DNA of 64,000 bases from Guyanagaster necrorhizus. Its lineage: Eukaryota > Basidiomycota > Agaricomycetes > Agaricales > Physalacriaceae. Below the pieces are notes generated by a model. It made no database searches. It saw only the letters and a list, made by a program, of their open reading frames with translations, and was not told the DNA's origin. Shown piece by piece: positions 34,455-44,808 of the stretch. Location: assembly GCF_019112545.1 (NCBI RefSeq), contig NW_025064926.1, forward strand, positions 62,001 to 126,000, written 5' to 3'. Position 1 is the stretch's first letter, and every line of letters starts with the position of its first letter. Made by a program: the position numbers and the translations under genes.

Positions 34455-36315
34455 TGAAGAGGATCTGAGTGTGCACAAGGTGAAAACAGATACAGCAGAG
34501 CTTTATCCACTGATCACACTCACACCAACACACACACAAAACTCTTAGTTCATAAGGGGATTATAATGCAATAAAAGTAGTAATCAACAAATATAATTGT
34601 CCTCTTCAATGAGATCACAGCATGTGAACAGTGATAGTATGCTTATAATAGTCTGAGATCTCTCTAGGTCTCAAGGCTTTTTGTTTTATCAGAACAAGAG
34701 GTGGCAACAGGTGTCACCAGGCCTCAAGGCAAAGGATACTGCAGCTCAATACAATATGTTGAAACACTCTCACAAAACTCTCCAAATCATCCTAAGCACA
34801 GCTCAGATCACCTCAAAATCTCTAACACACACAATACATAACTCAAAGCTTCATGCTCTAAGCAAAAACTAATCACAAACACATCCACAAGTGCCAAAGA
34901 GTACAGATCTCTGTTCACAAGTTTCCAAACCGATTGTAGACCCACAGGATTCAAACCTATGCAATCCAGAGACACAAAACACAGTAAAACACCATCTGAC
35001 AAACCAAAGGGTTTGAACCTCTGCCAATCTGCAGAAATAACACAAAAGTGCACACTAATCAAGCCAAAGGGTTGAACCTCTGCCACCTGTAGTGCTGCAC
35101 ATCACAAATACCTCAAAAAACTCAAGATGGTGCCCTTCAGACACTGCTCTCTTATTCTTAGGTTAGAGCACAATCTGAAACCTCTTATCGAACCAGGCTC
35201 AAGTTCTTCATGAGCTTCAATGCCTTGCTTAGTGCTCACAGCTCTCTTTACAATGTTCAATAATACATTTATTCTCTTGTCCAAAGTTACAAATACAAAC
35301 TCAGAGCCAGAGTGCAAGGCTTTTTGTGCTCAATACATCACAACTGTGAGGGTTAGAAACTCTCTCTTCTACTCATACAATGCAGTATTTAAATACTCTA
35401 CTATGGTACTTACTAATACAATTCTACTATGGTATCTTCAAAGTGCAGGACTCCATGCTGGGTTCCATGGGTACTATTCACATGTGTATCACAGTTGCTG
35501 TGCTTATTTGCTTCTGAGCTAGGACTGTGTAATGTTTCTTCACTAGCTGACCTCAGCTAGCTGGCCTAACCAAATCTGCTTATTTTTCTCTTACCTCAGT
35601 GACACATCCCTGACAGCAGTAAACTGTTCTGGACCCTCAGAGTTATCTCTCATATCTGGAGTCAGCTATAATAGTTATGTTCTCTTCTTCAGTGTCTCAA
35701 TATTCCCTCTGGCATATAAAATGCACTGCTTCTAGCCTGGCATGTATTAATTAACTTATCCAATATGGTATATATCATACCACAGTATGATGCAGGGTCC
35801 CTTACTGTGTTAAGCATGCTAAAGCACTGTAAGTATGTGTGTGAGTCTCTGAGCAGTATATGTGCTATTCATCTCTGAGAGTAGTATTCCTCTATCTATC
35901 CTCTTGTTGCCATCATTGCATTTCTCTGTTCAGCACCCAGTTATTCAGATACCTTTCTTTGGATCCTGGATCTCTGTTCTAAAGCATGTTCCATCAGTGC
36001 ATCATTAATCAATGTGATCAGGATTGCCAATTATATTTCAATCATGTTCTTTTTATTTTTAGCATGCCCTCTTATAATGGTATTGGCACATTTAGGGCCA
36101 AGTGCTAGGACCTCACATGCAGTCTAACCCCTCTGGTATTAGTCTGCTACTAGACCATGCACCCTACTCCTTGTTACTTCAGTTTAGTCTTATGATGGCT
36201 AGGTTTTTATGCACTCTTATTTTATTCTCAGTTACATGCTTACTGGACTGAAATGCAGTCCATGTATTCTCAATTTTTGCAATTTTACATACCTGAACAT
36301 GAAGAGGGCATGTCA
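34455..36315. mobile_element. X: 1.86 kb non-coding insertion in E2 gag
   Basis: Comparison with E5 gag shows that E2 sequence stops after GGCTTACTCAT (34454) and resumes at CCATTCCAG (36316). The insert starts TGAAGAGGATCTG and ends GGGCATGTCA, so it has TG..CA ends, with TCAT/CCAT as a probable 4-bp duplication carrying one transition. There is no ORF of note. Features inside are a TATTTAAATA near 35390 and near-repeats of CAAAGGGTTTGAACCTCTGCC-like sequence at 35007-35027 and 35066-35080. It could be a long solo LTR or a non-autonomous LTR unit of another family. It shares no sequence that I can see with the other LTRs. Confidence 0.62.
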
Positions 36316-36911
36316 CCATTCCAGTAAATATTGTGCCTATATTGGTTTGCTTCTTACTATATGAGAAAGTTGGAGCTGAGTCACTGGGCTTAGCAGATGT
36401 GGTCACATTGGAGGTGGAGGGCTTCATGCCCTGTCCCTGATTCTTGTGATCACCCCATGATAAGATGGACATTTCCACCTTCTGTTACTGCTGCTTTCTG
36501 TATATTGTGATGATTCTTGCCTTCCATTCATCATATCTGATCAAAATGCTGTGTCTAATATTGGAAATAATCTTGAGATAGGAGAGCAGAGCTCCTATCT
36601 TCATATATTTGACCATTCACCCAGTATCAGCAACATCATCCTGGACACCAGTGAGCTTGCTGAGCTGTTCTAACTCATTAAAGTAGTCTGTGGCCAGCTT
36701 GTTGGCCATCTTGAAGTCTTTCATCTTCTGCTTATGGACTTCTTGGACAGTGAGATCTGTGAATTTGTTGACAATCATCTGTTTAAAGACCAGCTATGAG
36801 AGATACTGGTGGTGCAACTGTGTGATGGACCAGAATGTGAGAGAGACAAGAACCCATTATGTTTTGGCTTTGTTTGCCATGTGGGTTGCTATGAACATCA
36901 TCTTGTACATG
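36316..36911 (-). pseudogene. E2 gag middle piece
   Basis: Continues the gag of E2 upstream of the zinc knuckle: a Ser/Thr-rich linker (NVTTSAKPSDSAPTFSY) and, near 36850-36600, the gag core region with the DLTVQEVHKQKMKDFKMANK-type helix, parallel to E5 near 58270-58210. Stops interrupt it. It is cut at 36911 by E3 and continues at 62263. Confidence 0.7.
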
Positions 36912-37409
36912 TGTTACACACATGCTGCCGGCCTCCATGTCACCTCAACCAACCATGAATTCAATCATGCTACCCACCAGACTCTGGCCACTTCCCATTA
37001 CCTACCAATTTCATTTCACCATTATCATTTCACATCTGTATTTCACATTGTAATATCTAGACCCTGAACTCAGTAGTGAATACTGACACCAGAATCCAAT
37101 GGAACCCAACTTGGAATTAGCTACCATTAGTATATAAAGCCATGTACATCATCATAACTATTCAGTTCGAATATCAACTTGGATAAGCCATCTACACTTC
37201 ACACTCACTTCCACTCCTCCCTACCTCATCTGTCAGATTCCACTCTGAAGAATATTCCTATTCACTTCTCTAATGAAACTCTGTTCTGTCCATCCAGATC
37301 CTTGGGCTCTGACTCAAAGGTGACATTGCCAATAGCTTTGTTGATGCCCATGCACTCCACTGAACTCCATGTATGCACTCAAGCCTACTCGATTGGCATG
37401 TTTCTAACA
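36912..37409 (+). repeat. E3 5' LTR
   Basis: Starts TGTTACACACATGCTGCC and ends GGCATGTTTCTAACA, 498 bp. A TATA box (TATATAAAG, 37131-37139) precedes the predicted RNA start near 37163 by about 30 bp. The 3' copy at 61765 is the same length. Confidence 0.88.
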
Positions 37410-37412
37410 GTA

Positions 37413-37423
37413 TATTCGAACTG
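37413..37423 (+). promoter_or_regulatory. E3 self-priming primer site
   Basis: TATTCGAACTG, three bases after the 5' LTR, is the exact complement of CAGTTCGAATA at 37163-37173 in the same LTR, where the RNA should begin about 30 bp after the TATA box. Eleven paired bases is the length known for Tf1 self-priming. Confidence 0.75.
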
Positions 37424-37505
37424 GAACCTTTAAGTCAAAAATTTTATCATATCCATCACATTTACTTAACCCACAGAAACTGATTCTGAACAAACTCATT
37501 CAAAC

Positions 37506-38561
37506 ATGTTTTCCATGAAAGACATTCTGGCCTCTGCCTCAAAGGAACAATCAGGTCTTTTTGGATCAGCCTCCAGTGGAGGACAACCTTCCTATAGGAA
37601 AACCTACTATCACTCTAGCTTCACTACCCACCAACTTAATTATGATAACTTCTCTAACTCTTTCGACACCACCAGCATCCCAACCAATAGGGTCCAAAGG
37701 GCCAGCCTGATGTATAGTGCCCAAACTGACCCTCCAATAGACCCCTTATCCCTGGACAACCTGCATGGAAATCCAGACAGCTCAGACTCAGAGGGCAGAG
37801 ATGAAGACACTCCCACTCATACTCCCATCTGACAGGAACCAGGTGGCAATCCACCAAACCCTTTTCCAGGAGGACCAGGAGGATCCAATGAATCAGACAT
37901 TCTTAACCCCAATCCACAGAATTCACCAGCCTGGCAATTCTCCTATGCAGCTTTCCTAGATGAGCTTCATAGCAACTTTGGCCTCTTTAATGCCATCAGA
38001 GATGCTGAAGATGCATTAAAACATCTTTGGATGTGCAATGAAGATCAGATCATGAAGTATATGGTCTAATTCAACCAGTATACTTCACAAATTGGGTATG
38101 GAGATAACTCTCTCCACCACACTTTTTACTGTGGCCTCTGCATCCATATCAAGAATGATATAGCACACTATGAGAAGCCAAACAACCTTTGTGATATGCA
38201 CTTCCTCACCCAAGAACTTGATGCTCGCTACTGGATCCGAAAGACCGAAATTGCCTATAAAAACCAGGACAATAAAATTTTCAGCCCCAAATCCAAGGGA
38301 TCTAACACATCTTTCTCAGACTCCAGCTCCACACCAAAACCTACCACCTCTAAGCCCTATGCTGACAAGCTAGGCAAAGATGGCCATCTTACTCAAGAAG
38401 AAAAAGACCACAGACACTAGAACAATCTTTGCATGTTCTGTGAAGCCAAACACAAGACTGAGGACTGCAACAAGCAGAAGGCAGCAGCCTTCACCAAGGG
38501 TCATGCAGCAGAAGTCAACACCACTCCTGTGGAACTGGCCCTGACAGAGTCGGAAAACTAG
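37506..38561 (+). pseudogene. E3 gag with internal stops
   Basis: One frame runs from the ATG at 37506 to a TAG at 38559-38561 with three internal stops, at 37830, 38067 and 38418. The first part is Ser/Pro/Asp rich. A middle block contains FLDELHSNFGLF and AEDALKHLWM, like gag capsid helices, and further on WIRKTEIAYKNQDNKIF. The terminal knuckle reads CMFCEAKHKTEDC, a CX2CX3HX4C spacing one residue shorter than the normal CCHC. This family's Gag is unrelated in sequence to that of E1, E2, E4 and E5. No intact product is possible. Confidence 0.75.
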
Positions 38562-38589
38562 AAAGCAATCCTGTTCCCTTCATGTGAGT

Positions 38590-41500
38590 TCAGGGTTGCA
38601 TTGACTCTATTCACACACTGGAGTTCATCACTCTCAATGCAACATCCCTTTCCAACCACTCCTTCCACATCCCCTTCTCAGCAGAATTACCAACTACCAT
38701 AAAACCCAATGGTTCTCCAACTTGTATCATTCTGTGTTTTCTTGCTCTAATTGATTCTGGCTCTAGCCACTGCTTTGTTGACACTAAGTATATAGCTGCC
38801 AATGAAATTTCCATTAAAACCATCTCTAGTGTACAACTTCGATTATTTGATGGCTCCATCGGAAGCTGTATATCTCAAGTTGCAATCATCTCCATCTGTT
38901 TTTCATCTGAAGACACCTTCCCCATCGACTTCTATATCACTCTTCTGGATTCATCTTGCAATCTTGTCCTAGGATACAACTGGCTCTCCTGCTACAATCC
39001 ACTGATTGACTAGGCTGAGAACAGTATCATTTTCTGCTCAAGCTACCAAGACCTCACTCCAACCAATTCTGCAGCTCCCACTGCATTCCAGAGACTTCCA
39101 TGTCCACAGGACAACAGTCTACCCCTCTCTGAGCCTCCCAGCTCAAATCTGGGACTTCTGTGCCCACTAGACTCTATCAGTCCAACTCTTGGGGCTTCAC
39201 CTCATCTTAAATCAACTCCAGGTAACTGGCAGACTCTATTCCCATATGAACCCATCTACTCCTATCCTCCCTCAGAGTCTTACTATGAAAGCACACTCAA
39301 AGATCTCCATCATATCTGCTGCTGCATTTGTCTGAGCCAGTGCAGAAGAAGGTGCTCAGCAGTTTATACTGCAGTCTTTCTTGCCTAATATTGGAGCCAA
39401 AGCCACATCTGCAGAACCTGTTAAGCCCAAATCCCATGTGACAATCAACATATGATAAATGGTTCGGTACCTCGTACTTCAGGTATGTCCGACCGAGTTC
39501 ATATATGTGTTGAGAGTATTGTGTGGTTCAAGACCCGACGAATTAGTTGAGTTCGAGATAAGATGGTGGTGTGTAAACTTTAGTTCAAGACTGAGGTATT
39601 ACAGCGAGAACTAAGCTACTTAAATACTGTTCTGTTATCGCGTTATAAATATCCGTTCACAAAAGATGTGGTCTGCTGTAGAGCTGTTCCCCCTACCATT
39701 GCCAGGCTCTCCACAAAAGCTGTGGTTTTGCTGCGGAGCTGTGGTTGTGCACTGCAATTTGGAGACGAAAGGAGCACTGTCTCTCCCTTCACAGCACACA
39801 GCAGCGCCATAGGAGAATTACCAACTGGGGTGCTGAGCTAAGCATTCCCATGGTTATAAGCACTGGCCTAGGTGCCCTGACTAAGCAAAGATAGGGGTCA
39901 TTTCCAAGGAAAAAGAAAAGAAAATAGAAGGAAAAGAGGAAAAATCGTAACAGAACCAGCAGATCTTTCATCAGTGCTAGTAGAGTACCACAATTTTACA
40001 GATGTCTTTAGCGATACCCTCTCCAAAAAGCTACCTGAATATAGGCTGTACGATCTCAAAATCAACCTTGAGGAAGGAACATCTTCACCGCTTGGCCCCA
40101 TTTATTCTCTCTCAGAATCTGAACTCAAGACCCTATGAGAGTTTATTGATGATAATCTGTGCAATGGGTTTATTACTCCATCCTGCTCTCCACACAGGGC
40201 TCCAGTTCTATTTGTCAAGAAAAAGACCAGTGAACTCTGACTTTGCATTGACTACCATGGCCTAAATAAAATCTTCAAGAAAGATTGCTATCTCCTCCCT
40301 CTCATTTCTGATCTCCTTGACTCTGCCTGCTCCACATGCATCTACACCAAGCTTAACCTTAGGCATGCCTACTATCTCATTCACATAGCTAAAGGGGATG
40401 AATGGAAAACAGCCTTCTGAATCTGTTATGGTTTCTTCGAATGGCATGTCATGCCTTTTGGCCTCACAAATGCTCCAGCAGTATTCCAACAATTTGTGAA
40501 TGATATATTCTCTGACATGCTCAACATATCAGTAGTGGTCTACCTCAACAACATCCTCATATATTCCGACAACCCAGAAGATCATCAGAAACATGTTCAA
40601 GAGGTCCTATGCAGGCTTAGAGCTAATAGACTCTACTGCAAGGGCTCCAAATGCAAATTCAACCAGAACTCCATGGAGTATTTAGGCTACATCCTATCAC
40701 CTGAAGGACTTTGCATGTCAGAAGAAAAAGTCAAGGCCATTATTGACTGGCCAGTGCTGCAAAAAGTCAAAGACATCCAATCCTTCCTTGGCTTTGCCAA
40801 CTTCTATTGCTGCTTTATACACAGATATAGCAACATCGTCATTCTTCTTACATGACTCATCCACAAGAGAACTCCATGGAAATTTGATGACAAATGCTTA
40901 GCTGCCTTCAATGAATTGAAAAAGGCCTTTACACATGCTCCCATCTTTAATCACTGAGTCTCCAATCAAAAGATAGTGATGGAAACCGACATCTCTGATT
41001 ATGCCATTGCAGCTATCCTCTCCATCTACCTTGAAGATGGCAAAATTCATCCAATTGCATTCTGCTCCTAAAGCCTCCACAATGCTGAGCTCAACTATGA
41101 CACCCATAATAAGGAGCTCCTGGCCATTTTTGAAGCTTTTAAATATTGGTGGCACTACCTTGAAGGCTTTGCAGACTCCATCAATGTCATAACAGACCAC
41201 AAGAACCTTGAATACTTCACCACCACTAAGATTCTAACCTGCAGACAAGTCTGCTGGTCTGAATACCTATCCCAGTTCAACCTAGTAATACATTTCTGCT
41301 CTGGAAAACTTGGTGAAAAACTGGATGTGCTCACTAGATGATGGAATGTCTACTCTAAAGAGAGAGATAGCCAATATGCCCAAGTCAACCCCCACAACTT
41401 CTGACCCATGTTCACCCAAGAACAACTTTCTGCATCACTCTATGCAACTTATCTTGAAGGCCCTACCCTCTGAGCCAGTGCCATCATGGACATTGACAAG

Positions 41501-42991
41501 CTCCACATCAATATCAAACAAGTACAATCTTCTGACCCTACATTCTCTGACAGCCTCCACCAGGCTAAGGCCACTTTGAAATCCTCCCCCTCTCAGTGGT
41601 CCATTGATGAATCAGACATCCTCCACTTTGAAGGCCACATCTATGTCCCAGAGTCTAGAGATCTCTATCTCCATATACTACAGAATAATCACAATCACAT
41701 TTTAGCAGGCCACTTTGGTCAAAACCAGACATTGGAACTAGTCTGGTGGAACTATACCTGGCTAAAGATGTGTGAATACGTCTGACACTATATTAAGTCC
41801 TGCACAGTTTGTGGATGCAATAAGGCACCTAGACACCACCTCTATGGGTTACTCAAACCTCTGCTAATTCCTGAACAGCCATGGGTTTTCATTTCCATAG
41901 ACTTTATTGAACAACTACTGGACTCCAATGGATTCACTGCCATCTTAGTAGTCATAGACCAAGCTAGCAAGCAAGTCATCTTCATTCCCACTCACAACAC
42001 CATTAACTCTGTGGAGCTTGCCCAACTTTTCCTTATCCATGTATTCTCCAAACATAGAGTACCCAGTCACATCACATCTGACTGCGGCTCTGAATTCATC
42101 TCCCAATTTACTCATGCCTTAGCCATGGCCCTTGACATAGAGCTCCATCTTACCTCTAGTTACCATCCAGAGGCCAATGGACAAACCAAACAGGCAAACT
42201 AAACTCTGGAACAGTACATTCGTATCTACTGCTCCTACCAACAGGACAACTGGGACACCCTCCTACCCATTGCTGAATTTGCCTACAACAATGCCCCTAA
42301 CATGTCTACTGGAATTTCCTCATTTTTTGCTAACAAGGGTTACCACCCCAACATCACTGTTCACCCTGAAAGGGACATCACCTCTGCCTGGGCCCAAGAT
42401 TTTGCAGTCAACCTTAATGAACTTTATCAATTACTGAAGGATGAAATTTCTGAAGCTCAGTCTCACTACAAGATCCAAGCAGATAAGCATCAGATTCTGG
42501 CACCCCTATTCACAGTGAAGGACAAGGCCTACCTCAGCTTCAAACATATTAAAACCACCTGCCCAACCAGAAAATTTTCAGAAAAATACCTTGGTCCTTT
42601 CAAAATCATAGCCCAACCTGGTACTCACTCCTTTACTCTGAGGCTTCCACCAGATCTCTGGTCCACTCACCCTGTCTTCCATATGTCACAATTGGAACCC
42701 ATAGAATAAAACACCATTCCTAACTGAATCCAACCACTACCATCTCCAGTTGAAGTCAATGGAGAAGAACATTTCGAAATAGCCCAAATCCTCAACTCTA
42801 AACTGGACTGCTGGTTCTGCTGCCCACTGTTGTACAAACTCCAGTGGCTAGGATACAAAGGTACTAACAAAGAATTTGCTTAGTTATCAGCCTCTGAGTT
42901 CTCTATTGACAAATTTATTAAAGAATTCCACCACCGATACCCAGACAAACCAGGACCCTTGTCCAAAGTCATTCAAACATCCTATTCCTAA
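38590..42991 (+). pseudogene. E3 pol (PR-RT-RH-IN-chromodomain) with stops
   Basis: The aspartic protease at about 38700-39010 has an intact ALIDSGSSHCFVD active site and a NLVLGYNWL block. The solo LTR S2 interrupts pol at 39419-39952. RT follows, with [13 protein letters not shown], then [15 protein letters not shown] at 40449-40493, but the catalytic box is YLNN (40541-40552) instead of YLDD. RNase H has a VMETDISDYAIAAIL block near 40980, and the integrase zinc motif contains HNHILAGHFGQ. The integrase core has SIDFIEQ, SDCGSEF and a DDE Glu in EANGQTKQ-N-LEQ context. A chromodomain-like EEHFEIAQILNSKLD follows near 42760, ending in a TAA at 42989-42991. At least ten stops are scattered through it, almost all explained by C-to-T or G-to-A changes. 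Confidence 0.82.
39419..39952 (-). repeat. Solo LTR S2 in E3 pol, 5-bp target duplication GAACC
   Basis: Begins TGTTAAGCCCAAATCCC and ends AAAAATCGTAACA, 534 bp, bracketed by GAACC at 39414-39418 and 39953-39957. It belongs to the E4/E5 LTR family. It keeps about 15 CpG, far more than the other LTRs, so it is the youngest or least mutated copy here. Confidence 0.9.
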
Positions 42992-44038
42992 TACAATGCT
43001 ACTCTGGACACCACCAGCACCCCACCTTACCATTTCAATTCTAACCACTAATTACTACCATTTCAATTACTCTTACACTTTTAAATCAAAATCTTGTATT
43101 TACATTTTCTTTCTCCACTACCAACATCTGATGCCTTTTTCTATATACTTCATACAAATATTTTACAAAAAAGCAGAACCTGACAGGCCTGCACCAGAAC
43201 CCAAACTCTCCCTCTGCTCCTTCAACTCCTCTATATCCTTGTCCAGCCCCTTCAACATTGCCTCCCAAAGATCCTCCACCTCCTGATCTCTCTCATCCTT
43301 GAAAATCAGTCAAGCCTTCTTTCAGGCCTCCACCTCAGACTCTGAAAACAGCTCCAAAAGAGACAACATATCATCAAAACCATAGTCATCTTGAAGACCT
43401 GCCACAGTACTATGAATATCCACCACCTCGTCCACCAACTCATCCACACAATGCATCAACTTGCATATCAATTTTGAAAGTTGGTGGAGACCAGCAGAGA
43501 CCTTCACACTGCTGATCACCTCACTTGTGGTGACACCCTTGTTGAATGAACAGGTGGTTTTCTTGACCTTGCAGTGAGAGCAAGTTCACCCTTGACTGGC
43601 ATCTTTGGTTACCAGTTGTGCATAACACTATGCACCATCTTGACAACAATGCACACAACTCCCTGAAAACAAAAGCTAAGTTAAGCCATAAAAGAAAACC
43701 AAGACACTTACTTTCACCATCCAACAATTCTTTGCCCCCTGCTGGTCCTGCCACTTCCAACTTCATCTGCTTTTTGGAGCTAACAACCATCTCTGTCCCA
43801 CTACCATCCACTACACTCTTTGACCTGAACTTGCATTTACAGCCCTTCTCTGCTGGATCCACTACCCTTCTCTTTCCCTCTTGCACCTTCTTCCTCCTCT
43901 CCAGAGTCCCCTCGGATTCCTCAGACTCATTGTCCCCCTCAGTCTCTTTGTCCTGCTCATCATTGGACTCTGGAGGCACAGGGTGAGCCACCTTCTTGAA
44001 GCAAAGACCAGGGCCAGGACTAAACTGTTCCACCAACT

Positions 44039-44569
44039 GTTACGATTTTTCCTATTTTCTTCCTATTTTTCTTTCTTTTTCCTTGGAAATGACCCCTATC
44101 TTTGCTTAGTCAGGGTGCTTAGGCCAGCGCTTAGGACTGTGGGAAAGCTTGGTCAGCAACCCAGTCAGTCAGTATCATACTGTATGGCTATGTGCTGTGA
44201 AGGGAGAGACAATGTCCCTTTTGTCCTCCAACTGCAGCGCAGCAGTAACAGCACACAGCAGGACAATAGCTTTTGTGGGGAGACTGGCAATGGTAGGGGA
44301 AACAGCATAACAGCAAGACAACAGCTTTTGTGAACATTTATTTATAGTACGATAACAGAACAGTATTTAAGTAGCTCAGTTCTCGCTGTAATACCCCAGT
44401 CTCGAACTAAAGTTTTACTTCACCATCTTATCTTGAGCTCCTACTACTTGCAATGCCTTGACCTCACAACACTCTCATCATATCAGTGAACTCAGTCGGA
44501 CATACCCAAAGTGCAAGATACTGAACTGTTTATCACATGTTGATTGTCATATGGAATTTGGGCTTAACA
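44039..44569 (+). repeat. E4 5' LTR
   Basis: Starts TGTTACGATTTTTCC and ends TTTGGGCTTAACA, 531 bp. A TATTTAA box lies at 44364-44370, and the predicted RNA start, AGTCTCGAACTAA, at 44398-44410. Confidence 0.92.
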
Positions 44570-44570
44570 A

Positions 44571-44583
44571 TTAGTTCGAGACT
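44571..44583 (+). promoter_or_regulatory. E4 self-priming primer site
   Basis: TTAGTTCGAGACT lies one base after the 5' LTR and is the exact complement of 44398-44410 within that LTR. The match of 13 of 13 bases, about 30 bp downstream of the TATA-like box, fits priming by the RNA's own 5' end, as in Tf1/sushi elements, and no tRNA end (TGG start) is seen. Confidence 0.8.
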
Positions 44584-44624
44584 TCTTGCTTCTCTTCTCA
44601 AGTCTAAATTGCTTTGAGAACTGA

Positions 44625-44771
44625 ATGCCCCCTACCTTAAATCCATCTGACCCAAACTTTACTCACGAGTTCTTTGAACTCTTGGCTTCTATCATAGGAA
44701 CCTTGATCGGTTTATTGGTGATCATACAGCTGTGCTGTGGATGCCAATCTATTACTGCCTGGGCTATTTGA
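44625..44771 (+). CDS. E4 ORF0: small protein with a membrane segment before gag
   Basis: The ATG at 44625 opens MPPTLNPSDPNFTHEFFELL followed by a strongly hydrophobic run (ASIIGTLIGLLVIIQLC), long enough to span a membrane once. A TGA at 44769-44771 ends the frame; in E5 the same position is CGA and the frame continues with HYHEFQHIRTIL to residue 77, so the E4 stop is probably a CpG mutation. The same peptide is recognisable in E5 (60831-60598) and, broken, in E6 (about 24430). The gag frame overlaps its 3' half in another frame. A membrane ORF in front of gag is unusual for Ty3/gypsy elements; the function is unknown to me. Confidence 0.6.
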   Translation: MPPTLNPSDPNFTHEFFELLASIIGTLIGLLVIIQLCCGCQSITAWAI

Positions 44772-44808
44772 CACTACCAAGAGTTCCAACACATCCATAC
44801 GATCCTTC

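Noticed and set aside
34920..35090. tRNA-like TTTGAATCC / GGGTTTGAACC motifs suggesting a tRNA-derived SINE
   Set aside because: No acceptor stem, D arm or anticodon arm could be built around them; they look like short repeats within insert X.
43521..44036. A host gene standing between two retrotransposons
   Set aside because: The frame continues on the other sides of E4 and E5 with matching target duplications, and all of it lies within E3's ACATG duplication, so it is cargo of E3.
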